DNA from: Pyrenophora tritici-repentis
Lineage: Eukaryota; Ascomycota; Dothideomycetes; Pleosporales; Pleosporaceae
Assembly: GCF_003171515.1 (NCBI RefSeq)
Contig: NC_089394.1
Span: 1,674,001 to 1,738,000, forward strand
Direction: 5' to 3'
Length of the DNA: 64,000 nt
A program made the translations under genes and the position numbers. Numbering within the stretch: the stretch's first letter is position 1; each line of letters opens with the position of its first letter. Under the pieces are notes generated by a model. The model saw nothing but the letters and a program-made list of their open reading frames with translations. It did no database searches and was not told the origin of the DNA. Of the stretch, positions 1 to 9,744 are shown one piece after another.

Positions 1-1253
1 ACCTGCTACCGGGAATAGATCAAACCTTCTCTTATCGCGCTTTGTGTTGTACCTGTTGGGGAGGGAGTTGGCAGGGTTGAAAGTTACCCCTTGAAATTGA
101 TTAACCCAACAGCGGCACAACAGGCCAAGGTCGCTGTAGCCGACCTCGATCAAAGACGTCTCGCGAGCAAGGCTGCTGAATGGCAAATGTGACCTTGTGC
201 AGGATTTGCATATCTCCAATCGCCAAAGCATCGGTTGTCACATCGACGATATTGACGAGATGAAAAGTGGACTAGCTGCAACAAACGTCAAACTTGCTTT
301 TGGCTGAGCCCAGGGGCGAGAGAATGACAAAATGTGCAAAAAGCCCACACGACATGTGCCGTACGTGGGAGCAGAGTTTGCGATTTTGGTGGAGGCATTA
401 TCTTGTAAGGCGGTTTCACTGCATCTGTGACGTGGTGCGAGGATGACTGACAGCGATGACGTCTACATACAGGCCACATGCAGTCACGTGTCGCGCGACC
501 TCTTCGTGATATAGCGTTACGTCAGCGGGGTACCGCCCCACCAGGCGTTCCTACCGTTCGTGTACAGTACCAAGTCTTGATATTGGACTGCGGCGCGTAC
601 TCCGGAACATGGCTTGAAGCTATTGCGAGGAGACGAGGCTAGTATCGCAGAGCTGTTCCAGACTACTACCTCAGTGGCACTCAATCAGCTCTTGAGCACT
701 CAACAGAGTATATCCTGCCGAGGATTCACTGCAGCACTTGCCCCTCTAACCAACATCAACATGTCCAACGCATCCCACGAAAGCGGGGCTTTCTATGTTC
801 CGCGGCAAGGAATCTGGATCCTGTATCCACACTCTGCCGTGGGCAGATGACGCGAATGCCATGGCAAGCCGCAAGACTACCATCAATCATACATTGCGAG
901 ATTTGTGAACTGCCAATCGTGGCGACTAGTGGCGCCTGCAAATTGGTAGGCATCCCAGCAGGGAAGGCATCAGTGCATGCAGATCTTCTCTACCAGACAT
1001 GTGAAGGCGCGAATAACCGGGCCCGCTGTATACAGCAGGAGCTTCTCTCACCCACGCCTAGCAGCTGATTGTACGTGACGAATGACGTATACGTTCGTCA
1101 CTGTAGCCTTGGGTGACCATCACCTACTATATAACACCGTCTCTGCCTCCTCTTCTTCGAACTCTCCTCACACATCAAACTCAAACTCCAATCAATCACC
1201 ACTTCTACACCAAACCAAACAACCAAACAACCAAACAATCACCAACAATCAAC
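1..1253. other. Intergenic region, no gene supported
   Basis: Short open frames exist on both strands but none has a good start, family resemblance or clean exon structure. The last 130 bases carry the TATA box and CA/CT-rich leader of the Hsp12-like gene. Confidence 0.6.
1128..1134 (+). promoter_or_regulatory. TATA box of Hsp12-like gene
   Basis: TATATAA lies 120 bases before the ATG at 1254 and is followed by a pyrimidine- and CAA-rich leader. A CCCCT motif at 741-745 matches the stress response element core on the reverse strand and would suit a stress gene, but a single five-base match about 510 bases upstream is weak. Confidence 0.5.
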
Positions 1254-1653
1254 ATGTCTGACTCCATGCGCAAGGGACTCGGCGAGCAGGCCCAGGAGAA
1301 GAGTAGGTTCACCTTGTTAGGTCAACGGAAGTACAGAGATGCTAACAATCTGCAGTCACCCCCGACTCCCAGAAGTCCACCATGGACAAGGCCTCCGAGA
1401 GCCTCACTGGAGCCGGTGACCGCGTTGCTGGTGCCGTTCAGCCTGGTATGTCTCATTCCTTTCATGTCTCTCCAAATACCTACTAATACCCACCACAGAG
1501 GGCCAGAAGTCTGCCGGTCAAAAGGTCGGCGATGCCACCCGCTCCGGCGGCGACAACGCCTCCAGCGAGGGCAAGGGCATGATGGAGTCCGCTCAGGAAA
1601 CCGTCGGAAACGCAGCCCAGAGCGTCCAGGACACCCTCTCCGGCAAGAAGTAA
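1254..1653 (+). CDS. Hsp9/Hsp12-family stress protein
   Basis: Three exons (1254-1302, 1356-1445, 1499-1653) give 97 residues. Both introns are 53 nt with GT..AG ends; the first contains GCTAAC and the second ACTAAT as branch point. The N-terminus MSDSMRKGLGEQ and the repeated Gln/Ser/Gly/Lys-rich segments (KITPDSQKS, GQKSAGQKVGDA, SAQETVGNAAQSVQD) are typical of fungal Hsp12/Hsp9. Members are small, hydrophilic, stress-induced proteins that coat membranes in yeast. There is no signal peptide, so a cytosolic or membrane-surface location is expected. The family call is firm; the induction pattern is inferred from the family and promoter. Confidence 0.9.
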
Positions 1654-1962
1654 AGCAGTCTTCTGCTTGCCCAGCAATGACAACAAACTTTTCACGACAT
1701 GATACCTGATAATGGCGGCACACAAGGCCCAAGAGGTGGAACATACCTTTGGCATGGGTGCCGTATATCTATATACCCTACCACCTCATGAAGTACCATT
1801 TTGAACATGATTTGTGCCTTTGTCGTTTATGCGTATAAGTCGTGATATGTGCAAGGTCGACTATGACTTCATCTTTATCGTCGCGGACGGTTGCGCCTGG
1901 CTTCGTTGTTGCCCAGTCAAAAATGTTGATCGAATGTTAACCTTGATTGCATACTGGCTGAT

Positions 1963-2901
1963 CTACAAATCCTCATCCTCTACTTCTTCAATCTCCACAT
2001 GCTTGAGCGTGTTCTCCGCCACTGCAGCTTCCTTCGATATGCCCCTCATCTGTCCTTTGGCCTCAGCCGCCATCATATCGTACTCTGCCTCTTGCACTGC
2101 AGCCTCTGCCGCTTTCTCTGCCATCTCACCACCCGAGGTACTCTTCAAGAAAGCCTCGAGTTCATCATCCTCTTCTGCACCCTTGCTTTCTGCACGCGCC
2201 TTGTTCTCATCCATGTACCCCTCTTCCCTCAACTTGTCGAATTCCTCGGGCTCCAACAAACGACCCTCGCCCTTTGCCAACTTCACCTTCTGCGCCACTG
2301 ACGCAGGCATAAACCTGGTAGCTTCCTTGAGCAGATTGCGGACCTGGGGCGCGGCCTCGTATACAATCGTGGGTTTCTTGGGTTCTTGGGGCGCTTCTTC
2401 GGTTTGTGGGTCGCGGGCTTGGTAGTGTCGGGGTATAGGCGGTGGTGTATCACGGGGCATGGGAATGTGTTTTACGTCGTCGTCCGTGTCGCTGCTGTCG
2501 TCGGCCTTTCGGTGTCCGTCTCTTGTTCGCTTGCCCAAGACACCACCATCTCTACTGCCGCCTCTGCCTCCCCGGTCGCCTCGTTCCCCTCTGTCGTCAT
2601 TGTCGAACCGTCGTTCTGGCTTGAAGACAGGCGCTTTGTCTCCTAATGCTGCGCGCGCCTTGTTCACCGCCGCGAGATCCTTCTCCAGCTCCTGTAACCG
2701 TTGTCGCTCATGTGGCCGTATCGAGCCGTTCTGATCGAGTTCCTTGAGGTTTTCGATATCGCGCTGTAGGCGATTCGGGTTTCGGCGCGCGAGTTTCTCA
2801 TTGCGCTGCGTCTGGAGATTGGCTTTTTGCTTGCGGAGTTGCTTTTGCTTTTCGGCCTTTTTGGCTTCTTGCACGGGATTGTAGTTCTTTTCTTTTGGCA
2901 T
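1963..2901 (-). CDS. Wbp11-domain splicing factor
   Basis: Single-exon 312-residue protein. The N-terminus MPKEKNYNPVQEAKKAEKQK followed by a Lys/Gln/Arg-rich helix (about residues 1-75) is the hallmark of the Wbp11 (WW-domain-binding protein 11) family of pre-mRNA splicing factors. It continues into a coiled segment to residue 85, an Arg/Gly/Asp-rich linker (about 95-135), a short Pro-rich patch around residues 150-160 suited to WW-domain binding, and an acidic C-terminus ending VEIEEVEDEDL. It is shorter than animal Wbp11. It is divergent to the gene at 3115 with about 210 bases between start codons, so the promoter is probably shared. Confidence 0.8.
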   Translation of the reverse strand: MPKEKNYNPVQEAKKAEKQKQLRKQKANLQTQRNEKLARRNPNRLQRDIENLKELDQNGSIRPHERQRLQELEKDLAAVNKARAALGDKAPVFKPERRFDNDDRGERGDRGGRGGSRDGGVLGKRTRDGHRKADDSSDTDDDVKHIPMPRDTPPPIPRHYQARDPQTEEAPQEPKKPTIVYEAAPQVRNLLKEATRFMPASVAQKVKLAKGEGRLLEPEEFDKLREEGYMDENKARAESKGAEEDDELEAFLKSTSGGEMAEKAAEAAVQEAEYDMMAAEAKGQMRGISKEAAVAENTLKHVEIEEVEDEDL

Positions 2902-3114
2902 TTTTGACGGCTTTGAAAGTGAAGCTGCGTGTGTGGTTTAGGTCGCGGCGTTAGGGCACGGAAATTGAGATTCTGGGGACTGACGTAAGGTCCGTGCTTT
3001 GAGGCCGCGGCGCGTCGCGAACGCTGCTGCTTCTGCTATTTGCAACAGTGCGACGTAGTACCATGTACAAGGTTGTGGATTTACTCTCTTCGCAAGAGGA
3101 CTGGATTTGAAACT

Positions 3115-4251
3115 ATGTTTGTCCCGCGAGCGCTCAGGCTCAAAGGCGTACACGAAAAGTCGCGGCCCAAGACCATCAAATCGCCCTCCAAAGATCCAGC
3201 GGACATTGCTGAAGCTGACCACGATGATGCGCTGGTAAAGGCTATGCAGAAGACAAGTACCAGTTCACCACCTCCTCAAGTAGATTCCATTGACCCTAAA
3301 CAACCCAAAGCTGGCCCCAGGTATACTACCAAACAAGTCACGCCAGAATATCTTGCTCAGCTTGCTGCTGGCATTGAGCTGATCTTCACCGACTATGCGC
3401 ATCAAGAGGAGCAGCGTGCAAAATGGCTTCATGATCACTACAGAACGGTGGATGGAGAGGATAAGTGTACATTGTCCAGCTCAACCACTTATTCCGCGAC
3501 TAATTCATGTTTAGACATCCACCTGACCGCGATTCTTAAGAATCCCAATATATCCTCGCTAAAGCCCGAAGCCTCTCACGCCCTCCTCCAGCAATCCATG
3601 CAAGACCATCCATCTGAGATGCTCGAAATCTCAGCCAATCGCTACTACGTCCGTCGCAAACCTTCTTCGTACCCTCCCAAATACCTACCTCACAACTCTT
3701 TCCAAGTCGTCGATGATGACGGCTTGTCATTCTGGGATCAACGGACTATATATGTCGAACCTCATGTGCGCAATATGTGTCAGTCACCGGCGAGGGTGGC
3801 TCAGTGGCTCACGGAGCATGGACAGCTGCGACCTAAGTGGGCGCCTATCCAAGCTGTACACATGCTATGGAACAGCTGCGCATTCGTTGTCCTCAGTGGA
3901 CACGTAATGCATGAAGACATGTGGCAGAAGTGGCGAGACTTAGACAAGCCAGAGGATTGGAAGATCATGACCAAGGTTGAGCATACAAGGCGAACCGCCG
4001 AGTATGTTGCCCTGCTTGAGAAAGAGAACCCGGGAGGTATGCGAAAGAAGAAGGTTGATGATAGCGAGCTGCCACCCATCGCGCGACCTGCAGTGCTTCC
4101 TGTGGCAGCCGATGAGCAGCAGGATCAGGTCAAGAAGAAACGCAAGAGGCGCAAGCCAAACAAGTCAGGCAAGTCGGTCGCCGACACCGAAGCTGACACA
4201 AACACTGTTGAAGACGCAGACGACGAGCCAAGCAACAAGCGCAGAGGTTGA
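3115..4251 (+). CDS. Conserved fungal protein of unknown function
   Basis: The ATG at 3115 (MFVPRALRLKG) is preferred over an upstream in-frame non-ATG extension. The protein is up to 378 residues with a basic N-terminus, a central globular part (HLTAILKNPN through RVAQWLTEHG and WRDLDKPEDWKIM) and a C-terminal Lys/Arg cluster (KKKRKRRKPNKSGK) that looks like a nuclear or nucleolar signal, followed by an acidic tail. A possible 48-nt intron (3467-3514, donor GTACAT, branch CTAAT, acceptor TTTAG) is a multiple of three and free of stops, so both spliced and retained forms stay in frame. I do not recognise a named domain. Confidence 0.7.
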   Translation: MFVPRALRLKGVHEKSRPKTIKSPSKDPADIAEADHDDALVKAMQKTSTSSPPPQVDSIDPKQPKAGPRYTTKQVTPEYLAQLAAGIELIFTDYAHQEEQRAKWLHDHYRTVDGEDKCTLSSSTTYSATNSCLDIHLTAILKNPNISSLKPEASHALLQQSMQDHPSEMLEISANRYYVRRKPSSYPPKYLPHNSFQVVDDDGLSFWDQRTIYVEPHVRNMCQSPARVAQWLTEHGQLRPKWAPIQAVHMLWNSCAFVVLSGHVMHEDMWQKWRDLDKPEDWKIMTKVEHTRRTAEYVALLEKENPGGMRKKKVDDSELPPIARPAVLPVAADEQQDQVKKKRKRRKPNKSGKSVADTEADTNTVEDADDEPSNKRRG

Positions 4252-4842
4252 AACTATGCGGTCGCGACCATGTCAACGTTATCCATAATAGACTGGGATC
4301 AAGGCAGCGTCCGCAAGCGGGTCGTGTGGCTGGAGCCATGGAATATATGAACATCCTCTGATGCGAGTGGCCGCTCTAATCATCTCTATCTCTACCAAAC
4401 GACCCCAAATGAGTACGGCGACCCCCAAACTTCGCCATCGCAAGCCACTCACACCAGGATCATCTCTGTAAACCTCACCGCTTTCCTGCTAGTATGTACG
4501 AAGAGTGCCTAGTAAACTCCCATGCGGTGGATAGCCACTCACTTTATGTGAAGCGTGCGAGATGGCAAAGCGCGGTAACGTAAAAGGCAAATCTGCTGCC
4601 ATGTTGTAGGTCGGTATGCAACATGAATATGGAAAAACTCAACACCATCATCCAGCAATTGATCCTATCTTCTTACAGATCCCCTAATTTTACTTCAGGT
4701 TGGACAAGTTCTACTGAGGTGGATAGTCCTTCGAGCGACACGTTTTGGCCAGAACTTCTGACAGAATTAGGAACAAGTGTTAAACTTTTCTCATATCACA
4801 CTTTGTTACACTAAATCGGATGTGAGGTGTTGATTACTTGTT
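4252..4842. other. Intergenic, no gene seen
   Basis: Downstream region of the gene at 3115. I see only short open frames without good starts. A short repeat element follows at 4843. Confidence 0.5.
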
Positions 4843-4957
4843 GCGCCTGGGCGACATGACATACTTGACATACTAGTGTACCGAGGCCATTGTAGGCGCC
4901 AGACACACCTACTGGGTGCATACCCACACTGTCAAGTATCTTATGTCACCCAGGTGC
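4843..4957. repeat. Foldback repeat, family 1, copy 1
   Basis: About 115 bases with imperfect terminal inverted repeats: the left end GCGCCTGGGCGACAT mirrors the right end ATGTCACCCAGGTGC, and the match extends to the CTTGAC/GTCAAG pair. The interior (ACTAGTGTA..GGCCATTGTAGGCGCCAGACAC) matches two other loci here, at 28360 and 49017. It encodes nothing. This looks like a non-autonomous foldback element; the target duplication is not clear, so superfamily is unassigned. Confidence 0.75.
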
Positions 4958-5291
4958 GTGCAACTTATGGATCTCCACATTGCTTCTCAACAACTACATC
5001 ATCGCGACTCTTCAAAAATAGCCACCCTATTAATTTCCTTTAACCCACACTCTTTTCAAAAAATTCGACACAATTTCTTTTCTTTTTGCAATGTCGCCGC
5101 ACGTCACATTGACGCGTTTTGTTACGTGGTGCATTTCTCGTGACGTCAGATGTCGGACCCGCTATATCACAACTTCTGCACCACGATCTTCCCCCTCTTT
5201 ACTTACTACATTCAAAACTCGAATACCAGCAGTTGAACGTACACAACAGGTCAGCAATCAACTACAGACTCAACAACGAAACTACGCAAAC
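4958..5291. other. Promoter and leader of SDR gene
   Basis: Holds a CRE-type palindrome at 5141, a pyrimidine-rich stretch and a CAA-rich leader before the ATG at 5292. The SDR reading frame is open upstream to an ATG at 5091, which would add an Arg/Ser-rich, presequence-like extension; the leader composition argues against it. Confidence 0.45.
5141..5148. promoter_or_regulatory. CRE/ATF-type palindrome
   Basis: TGACGTCA, a perfect bZIP (ATF/CREB) site, lies about 145 bases before the SDR start codon; half-sites (ACGTCA) occur around 5100. Binding is inferred from the motif only. Confidence 0.4.
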
Positions 5292-6267
5292 ATGGCTCCT
5301 TCCAACAACCCCGAACTCCAGATGGGTCAGGTCTTCGATGTCAAGGACAAGGTCGCCCTAGTGACTGGTGGTGGCTCTGGCATTGGTCTGATGATCACTC
5401 AAACTCTCGCTGTCAACGGAGCCAAAGTGTACATTGTAGGCAGGACAGAAGAGAAGCTAGAGAAGGTTGTGGAGGTACATGGACAGAACATCGCGGGTCA
5501 GATCATTCCGATCGTTGGAGACGTCAGCACAAAGGAGGGTGTGTCGTAAGTTTGATCGGAAGGTTAGCGAGTAAAAGATACTGACGTCACAATCAGAAAG
5601 ATCAAGAAGGAGATTGAATCAAAAGAGAAGTGTCTATGCGTACTGGGTAAGCAGCCCACACAATTTTTTACAAGAATTATTACTAAATCAATTAGTCAAC
5701 AACGCGGGTATCGCTCCAGGAAAGACAGAGGTCAAAGGTAGCGCTGATGAGCTAGTCGAAAAGCTCTTCGACGGCACAACTGAGCAAGAATGGCTCGACG
5801 TCTACCAAACCAACGTGGTCGGCCCTTTCCTCATGTCCACTGCCTTCCTCCCCTTGCTCCAAAAAGCCACAGAGACTCACAAGGGTTACTCCGGCACTAT
5901 CATCAACATCAGCTCCATTTCTGGTCATATTCGCATCTCACAGGGTCACTTTGCCTACAACAGCAGCAAGGGCGCTGCAATTCACCTGAACAAAATGCTC
6001 GCAAGTGAGATTGCGAAGAACGGTATCAAGGTCCGCGTCAACTCCATTGCTCCCGGTGTTTTCCCCTCCGAGATGACCACCCAGGAGAGCCGAGACGACA
6101 ACCAGAAGAGTGAGATGCCCAAGGAACACAAGGAAGGTCTTCCAGCTCAGCGTCCTGGTAAGGACCAGGATATGGCTGCTGCTATCTTGTTCGCTGTCGG
6201 ATGCCAGTACCTTAATGGCCAGACTGTCACAGTCGATGGCGGTTACGCGATCCAGGTCGGTAACTAG
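5292..6267 (+). CDS. SDR-family oxidoreductase (RhlG/FabG-like)
   Basis: Exons 5292-5545, 5597-5646 and 5696-6267 give 291 residues, a usual classical-SDR length. Visible motifs are the Rossmann dinucleotide loop TGGGSGIG, the structural NNAG motif (created across the second intron), a catalytic Ser in NISSISG, and YNSSK giving the Tyr/Lys pair. The C-terminus LNGQTVTVDGGYAI is typical of 3-oxoacyl-reductase-like SDRs. It should reduce a carbonyl or oxidise an alcohol with NAD(P)(H); the substrate cannot be read from sequence, and fungal relatives are often named after the rhamnolipid reductase RhlG. The start at 5292 (MAPSNNPEL) is chosen over the upstream ATG at 5091. Confidence 0.85.
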
Positions 6268-6687
6268 AGTCTCGAGAATGAGATGTCTCTATGTATTATA
6301 GCTTAATATGCAAAAAGCGGCACTGTTTCCAGTCGCAGCCTTAGGTACCCGCCACGAATGGTGGAAAAGCATTTCATGGTGTAGCACGGGCGACCATAAG
6401 CCCACGTGTATGAATATATGACCACTTCATAATCTCAATTTATCCTTCTCATGATTAAGTGTAGTTATCCTCTTTCATTGGAAATTCAGAAGCCTCACTA
6501 CTAAGCCAGTGTCTAACCCTCTAAGCCTAAACTAGACATAGTGGCTGACTAAGCATGCGCAGGTGGTCTCCGTCGTCATCGCTCCCGAAGAAGCACTGTC
6601 ACTTCTCAACTCCCGATAACAACAAATTCCACTATATCCTATTTGCATCATAGATCCGAGCGAGGGATAGGATATATCTCTCGATAT
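6268..6687. other. Intergenic, no gene seen
   Basis: AT-rich spacer between the SDR and MFS genes. No supported coding or repeat feature. Confidence 0.5.
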
Positions 6688-8232
6688 ATGTCTGCCAGCA
6701 TGAGCCTTCTCGCTACAGAGAACGAGCCGTTGCTGCCAAAAGCACCAGCCAACGTCATAACGTTCGAGCCCAACGACCCAGAAGACCCGCGCAACTGGTC
6801 AAGGACACGAAAATGGCTCATGATCGCTTCAATCGTGCCTATAGACCTTAGCGTTTCTTGGGGCGCAAGTGGCTTCAGTCCCGTTGCAGGCGACTTTGGC
6901 AAAGACATGGACGTATCAGCAAGCGTCGCGGTCCTGGGGTTGAGTATGTACGTGCTTGGGTTGGCCTTTGGACCTATGACTCTAGCACCGTTATCTGAGT
7001 ACTTTGGCCGGCGGCCTGTGTATGTGGTGTCCTATGGAATCTTTCTTGTGTTGCTCTTGGGGACGACGTATGTGGAGAGCCTCGGCCTGTTCTTCGTTCT
7101 GAGGCTTTTCTCCGGCTACTTTTCGTCGGTCACGATATCCAACTTTGGGGGAACTATTGCGGATCTTTTTCATCATCATGATACCGGGCCAGCCATGTCT
7201 TGGTTTCTTTGGGCTGCTACGGGAGGTAGTCCGACGGGCTTTGTGCTTTTCTCGTTTATCGCAAAGGGCAGGTCGTGGCATGCTGTTTTCCGCGTCATGT
7301 TCTTCATTTGCCTTGTGTTTTGGGTTGTTATGGTTATTGCTCTGTATTCGCTTGGAGAAACGAGACACAGCGTGATTTTGCTGCGAAGAGCTAGAGCGTT
7401 GCGTAACGCGACGGGAGACGAAGAGCTGGAGGTACCGGATGAGATGAAACAACGAGGACCGAAGCAACTTTTTGGCACAGCATTGGCACGCCCATTCCGC
7501 TTCCTGGGTACCGAGGCCATTGTTCAATTTGGAGCCTTATACAACGGCTTTCTGTATGGCCTCTCATTCCTATTCAACGGCGCATTTCACATGATTTTCG
7601 GCCCAGACGGGTACGGCTTTGATACCATTGGTGTTGGTATTTCTTTCCTTGGGATCGTAGCAGGCATCACGATAGGGTTGGGAACGAACATCTTCCAAGA
7701 ACGATACTACCAACGCCGGGTTATTCAAGCCGGGAATCGCGACGTTCCGGAAGCAAGAGTGCATCATGCAAAGCTAGCAGCTATCGTGTTGCCGGTGTCA
7801 CTCTTGGCTTTTGCACTCACAGCCACGCCAAACATACACCCATTCTTTGCAGTACTGGCTAGCGCTTTCTGGGGCTGGTCTTTTTATACCCTAAGTGAGT
7901 CTTTTATCAATCTTTCGTTGGGGCATGTCGCTAACGGTTTGGCTGTAGTCCTAATGACCCTCACATACACGGAAGACGCATACAAGACATACTCCGCATC
8001 CGCACTCGCGGGCATCGGGCTAATCCGAAATCTCGCTGGCGCTGGGTTCCCACTTGTCGGACGACATCTCTTCCTCAGCGTAGGGACAAGAAATGCAAGC
8101 TTGGTGCTAATGGCTATCGCCATCTGCTTGGCACCAATCCCCTTCGTCCTCGAGAAACGGGGCGTATCGCTACGCAAAAGAAGTCCCTGGGCTGCTGCGC
8201 ATGAAGAAGAGGACGAGAGTAGTCAAGAATAG
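6688..8232 (+). CDS. MFS transporter (DHA1-like drug/polyamine antiporter type)
   Basis: The first ATG in frame is 6688 (MSASMSLLA). A 54-nt intron at 7895-7948 (GTGAGT donor, GCTAAC branch, TGTAG acceptor) joins FYTL to ILMTLTYTEDAY; because it is 3n and stop-free the frame also reads through it. The spliced product is 496 residues. The N-terminus NDPEDPRNWSRTRKW is the standard lead-in of fungal DHA1 transporters; it is followed by about 12 hydrophobic segments, the loop motif LSEYFGRRPVY after TM2, and GSPTGFVLF near TM5. A plasma-membrane proton antiporter exporting drugs, polyamines or metabolites is expected; the substrate is unknown. The motif YTEDAYKTYSASALAG corresponds to the conserved TM10-11 segment. 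Confidence 0.85.
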   Translation: MSASMSLLATENEPLLPKAPANVITFEPNDPEDPRNWSRTRKWLMIASIVPIDLSVSWGASGFSPVAGDFGKDMDVSASVAVLGLSMYVLGLAFGPMTLAPLSEYFGRRPVYVVSYGIFLVLLLGTTYVESLGLFFVLRLFSGYFSSVTISNFGGTIADLFHHHDTGPAMSWFLWAATGGSPTGFVLFSFIAKGRSWHAVFRVMFFICLVFWVVMVIALYSLGETRHSVILLRRARALRNATGDEELEVPDEMKQRGPKQLFGTALARPFRFLGTEAIVQFGALYNGFLYGLSFLFNGAFHMIFGPDGYGFDTIGVGISFLGIVAGITIGLGTNIFQERYYQRRVIQAGNRDVPEARVHHAKLAAIVLPVSLLAFALTATPNIHPFFAVLASAFWGWSFYTLSESFINLSLGHVANGLAVVLMTLTYTEDAYKTYSASALAGIGLIRNLAGAGFPLVGRHLFLSVGTRNASLVLMAIAICLAPIPFVLEKRGVSLRKRSPWAAAHEEEDESSQE

Positions 8233-8992
8233 AACATGGCAATTGATTCGAAAGCCCGAACGCATCTGGCGCTTGTTTCGGAACATCGGAAAGGCCCCCC
8301 AAAAGTTCCGTACTAGCGGCTCCACGAAAAACACGTGACGCTTCCCTCACGGAGCCAGCTCGTCATCCCATTGGACTCAACAAACCATGGCAATTTCGCC
8401 AAATGCATATAGAAAAAGGTACAAACAAGAGAACATGTTGTTTCGGATCTGTCCGCACAGGCTAGCGCGCAATCCCATGGGGCATTGCCGACCAACCAAG
8501 GCCTGTAGCACAGCCCAGAGGGTCGGCGCGTAACGCTGGAGTGGGATCTCGCGCCTAAACCTTTCTACCCGCATACCCGCATACCCGCATCTCCACCCCA
8601 GGGATATTCTTAGAAGGCCGTTTTTTGTACATATGAGGCTCTGCGGGAGATGGTAGTAGAGTATTCATCAGCTTTCAAACGTCTTCTTCAGTCATCTTTC
8701 CTTTGGTCCTTTACCAGTGTGTTCTGTGAACCACATCGTATCGTCTCTTTTTTCCATCATCGTTTCGAATCTACTTTCCTTGAGCTCAATTCTTCTCTGC
8801 ATAGCGAGGCCGTTGTCATATCGCCATCTCTTCGAACGATTTATACGATTTCCTTGGAACCAAGACGAGCAAACAGTGTTTGATACACGACCACTACAAC
8901 ATCGAGCGCATCAAAACACCACGGGAACAACTCCTACTACAATAAACTTTTCAAATCCAAAACACAAACAAACGTCTTAACTACCACCGAAA
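8233..8992. other. Intergenic with short tandem repeat
   Basis: No gene seen. Three tandem copies of ACCCGCAT lie at 8567-8590. The last 60 bases are a CAA/AC-rich leader for the gene at 8993. Confidence 0.5.
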
Positions 8993-9463
8993 ATGTCCTG
9001 CGCACCTTCAACCTCGATCCCCCACCCACCCACCACCCTCTCCTCCTGTGCTGTCCCCATCGGCGGCCAAAACAGCTCTATCCTCCACGCCTGCTGCAAC
9101 GGCCACATCAACGCCCTCGCCACATACTCCGCACCCGACACCACATCTACGTCCTCCTCGTCATCAACACCCCCCGTCATTGTAAACTCGGAAGACAACG
9201 ACGGATGTTTCTTGTACTGCATCACTGATTCCCCGAGCTTGGTGCAGACGTGTTTAAAGCAGAAGATGGATGAGGCCGAGATTGCGAGAGAGGGAGAAAG
9301 TTTTGCTTGTTTTGAGGCGGAGAAGGTGGTTAGGAGAGAGAAGGGGAGGGTTGTGAAGAGGGAGAGTGGGTATGCGAATGCGGGTGTGAAGGTTAGTGCG
9401 GGCTGGGGGCTGAGAATATTGCTGAGTGTGGGTGTTATTGCGGCTATCGTGGGTGGATTGTGA
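8993..9463 (+). CDS. Small Cys-containing protein with C-terminal membrane anchor
   Basis: Intronless, 156 residues. It starts MSCAPSTSIPHPP and contains spaced cysteines (SCAVP, HACCNGH, GCFLYC, QTC) consistent with a compact disulphide-bonded fold, a Ser/Thr-rich linker (about residues 46-60) and a C-terminal hydrophobic segment LRILLSVGVIAAIVGGL preceded by basic residues. There is no clear N-terminal signal peptide, so the tail could be a tail-anchor or an atypical GPI signal. Similar Cys-patterned proteins occur widely in ascomycetes without known function. I do not assign a function. Confidence 0.65.
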   Translation: MSCAPSTSIPHPPTTLSSCAVPIGGQNSSILHACCNGHINALATYSAPDTTSTSSSSSTPPVIVNSEDNDGCFLYCITDSPSLVQTCLKQKMDEAEIAREGESFACFEAEKVVRREKGRVVKRESGYANAGVKVSAGWGLRILLSVGVIAAIVGGL

Positions 9464-9744
9464 CGATGGATGATATCCCTTTTTTCTTCTCTTTTCTCTT
9501 TTTGCAATGCGCTGGCGTTTGGATAGTGGGCGAGTTCGCCTCGGAGAACCTGGGAAGGCTCCACATAGATTGTGAAGGTTTAGTCTCATCAATTGACCAA
9601 GAGGTCATGAATCCAAAACTGTCTTTTTTGTATTGTTGTCTTTTGATACAACAAATCCTGGTCATGATCATGATAGCGTCATACTACGTAACTCCTCATC
9701 CGTCAACTCAACACCCTACCTCCAGACCTTGTATAGATTCCTCC

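Noticed and set aside
5091..5291. N-terminal presequence extension of the SDR
   Set aside because: The segment is open but reads like promoter and leader (CRE site, pyrimidine tract, CAA-rich run); MAPSNNPEL at 5292 suits the family.
8567..8590. Three ACCCGCAT units as a regulatory array
   Set aside because: Only three short copies, no known factor recognised; treated as a simple tandem repeat.
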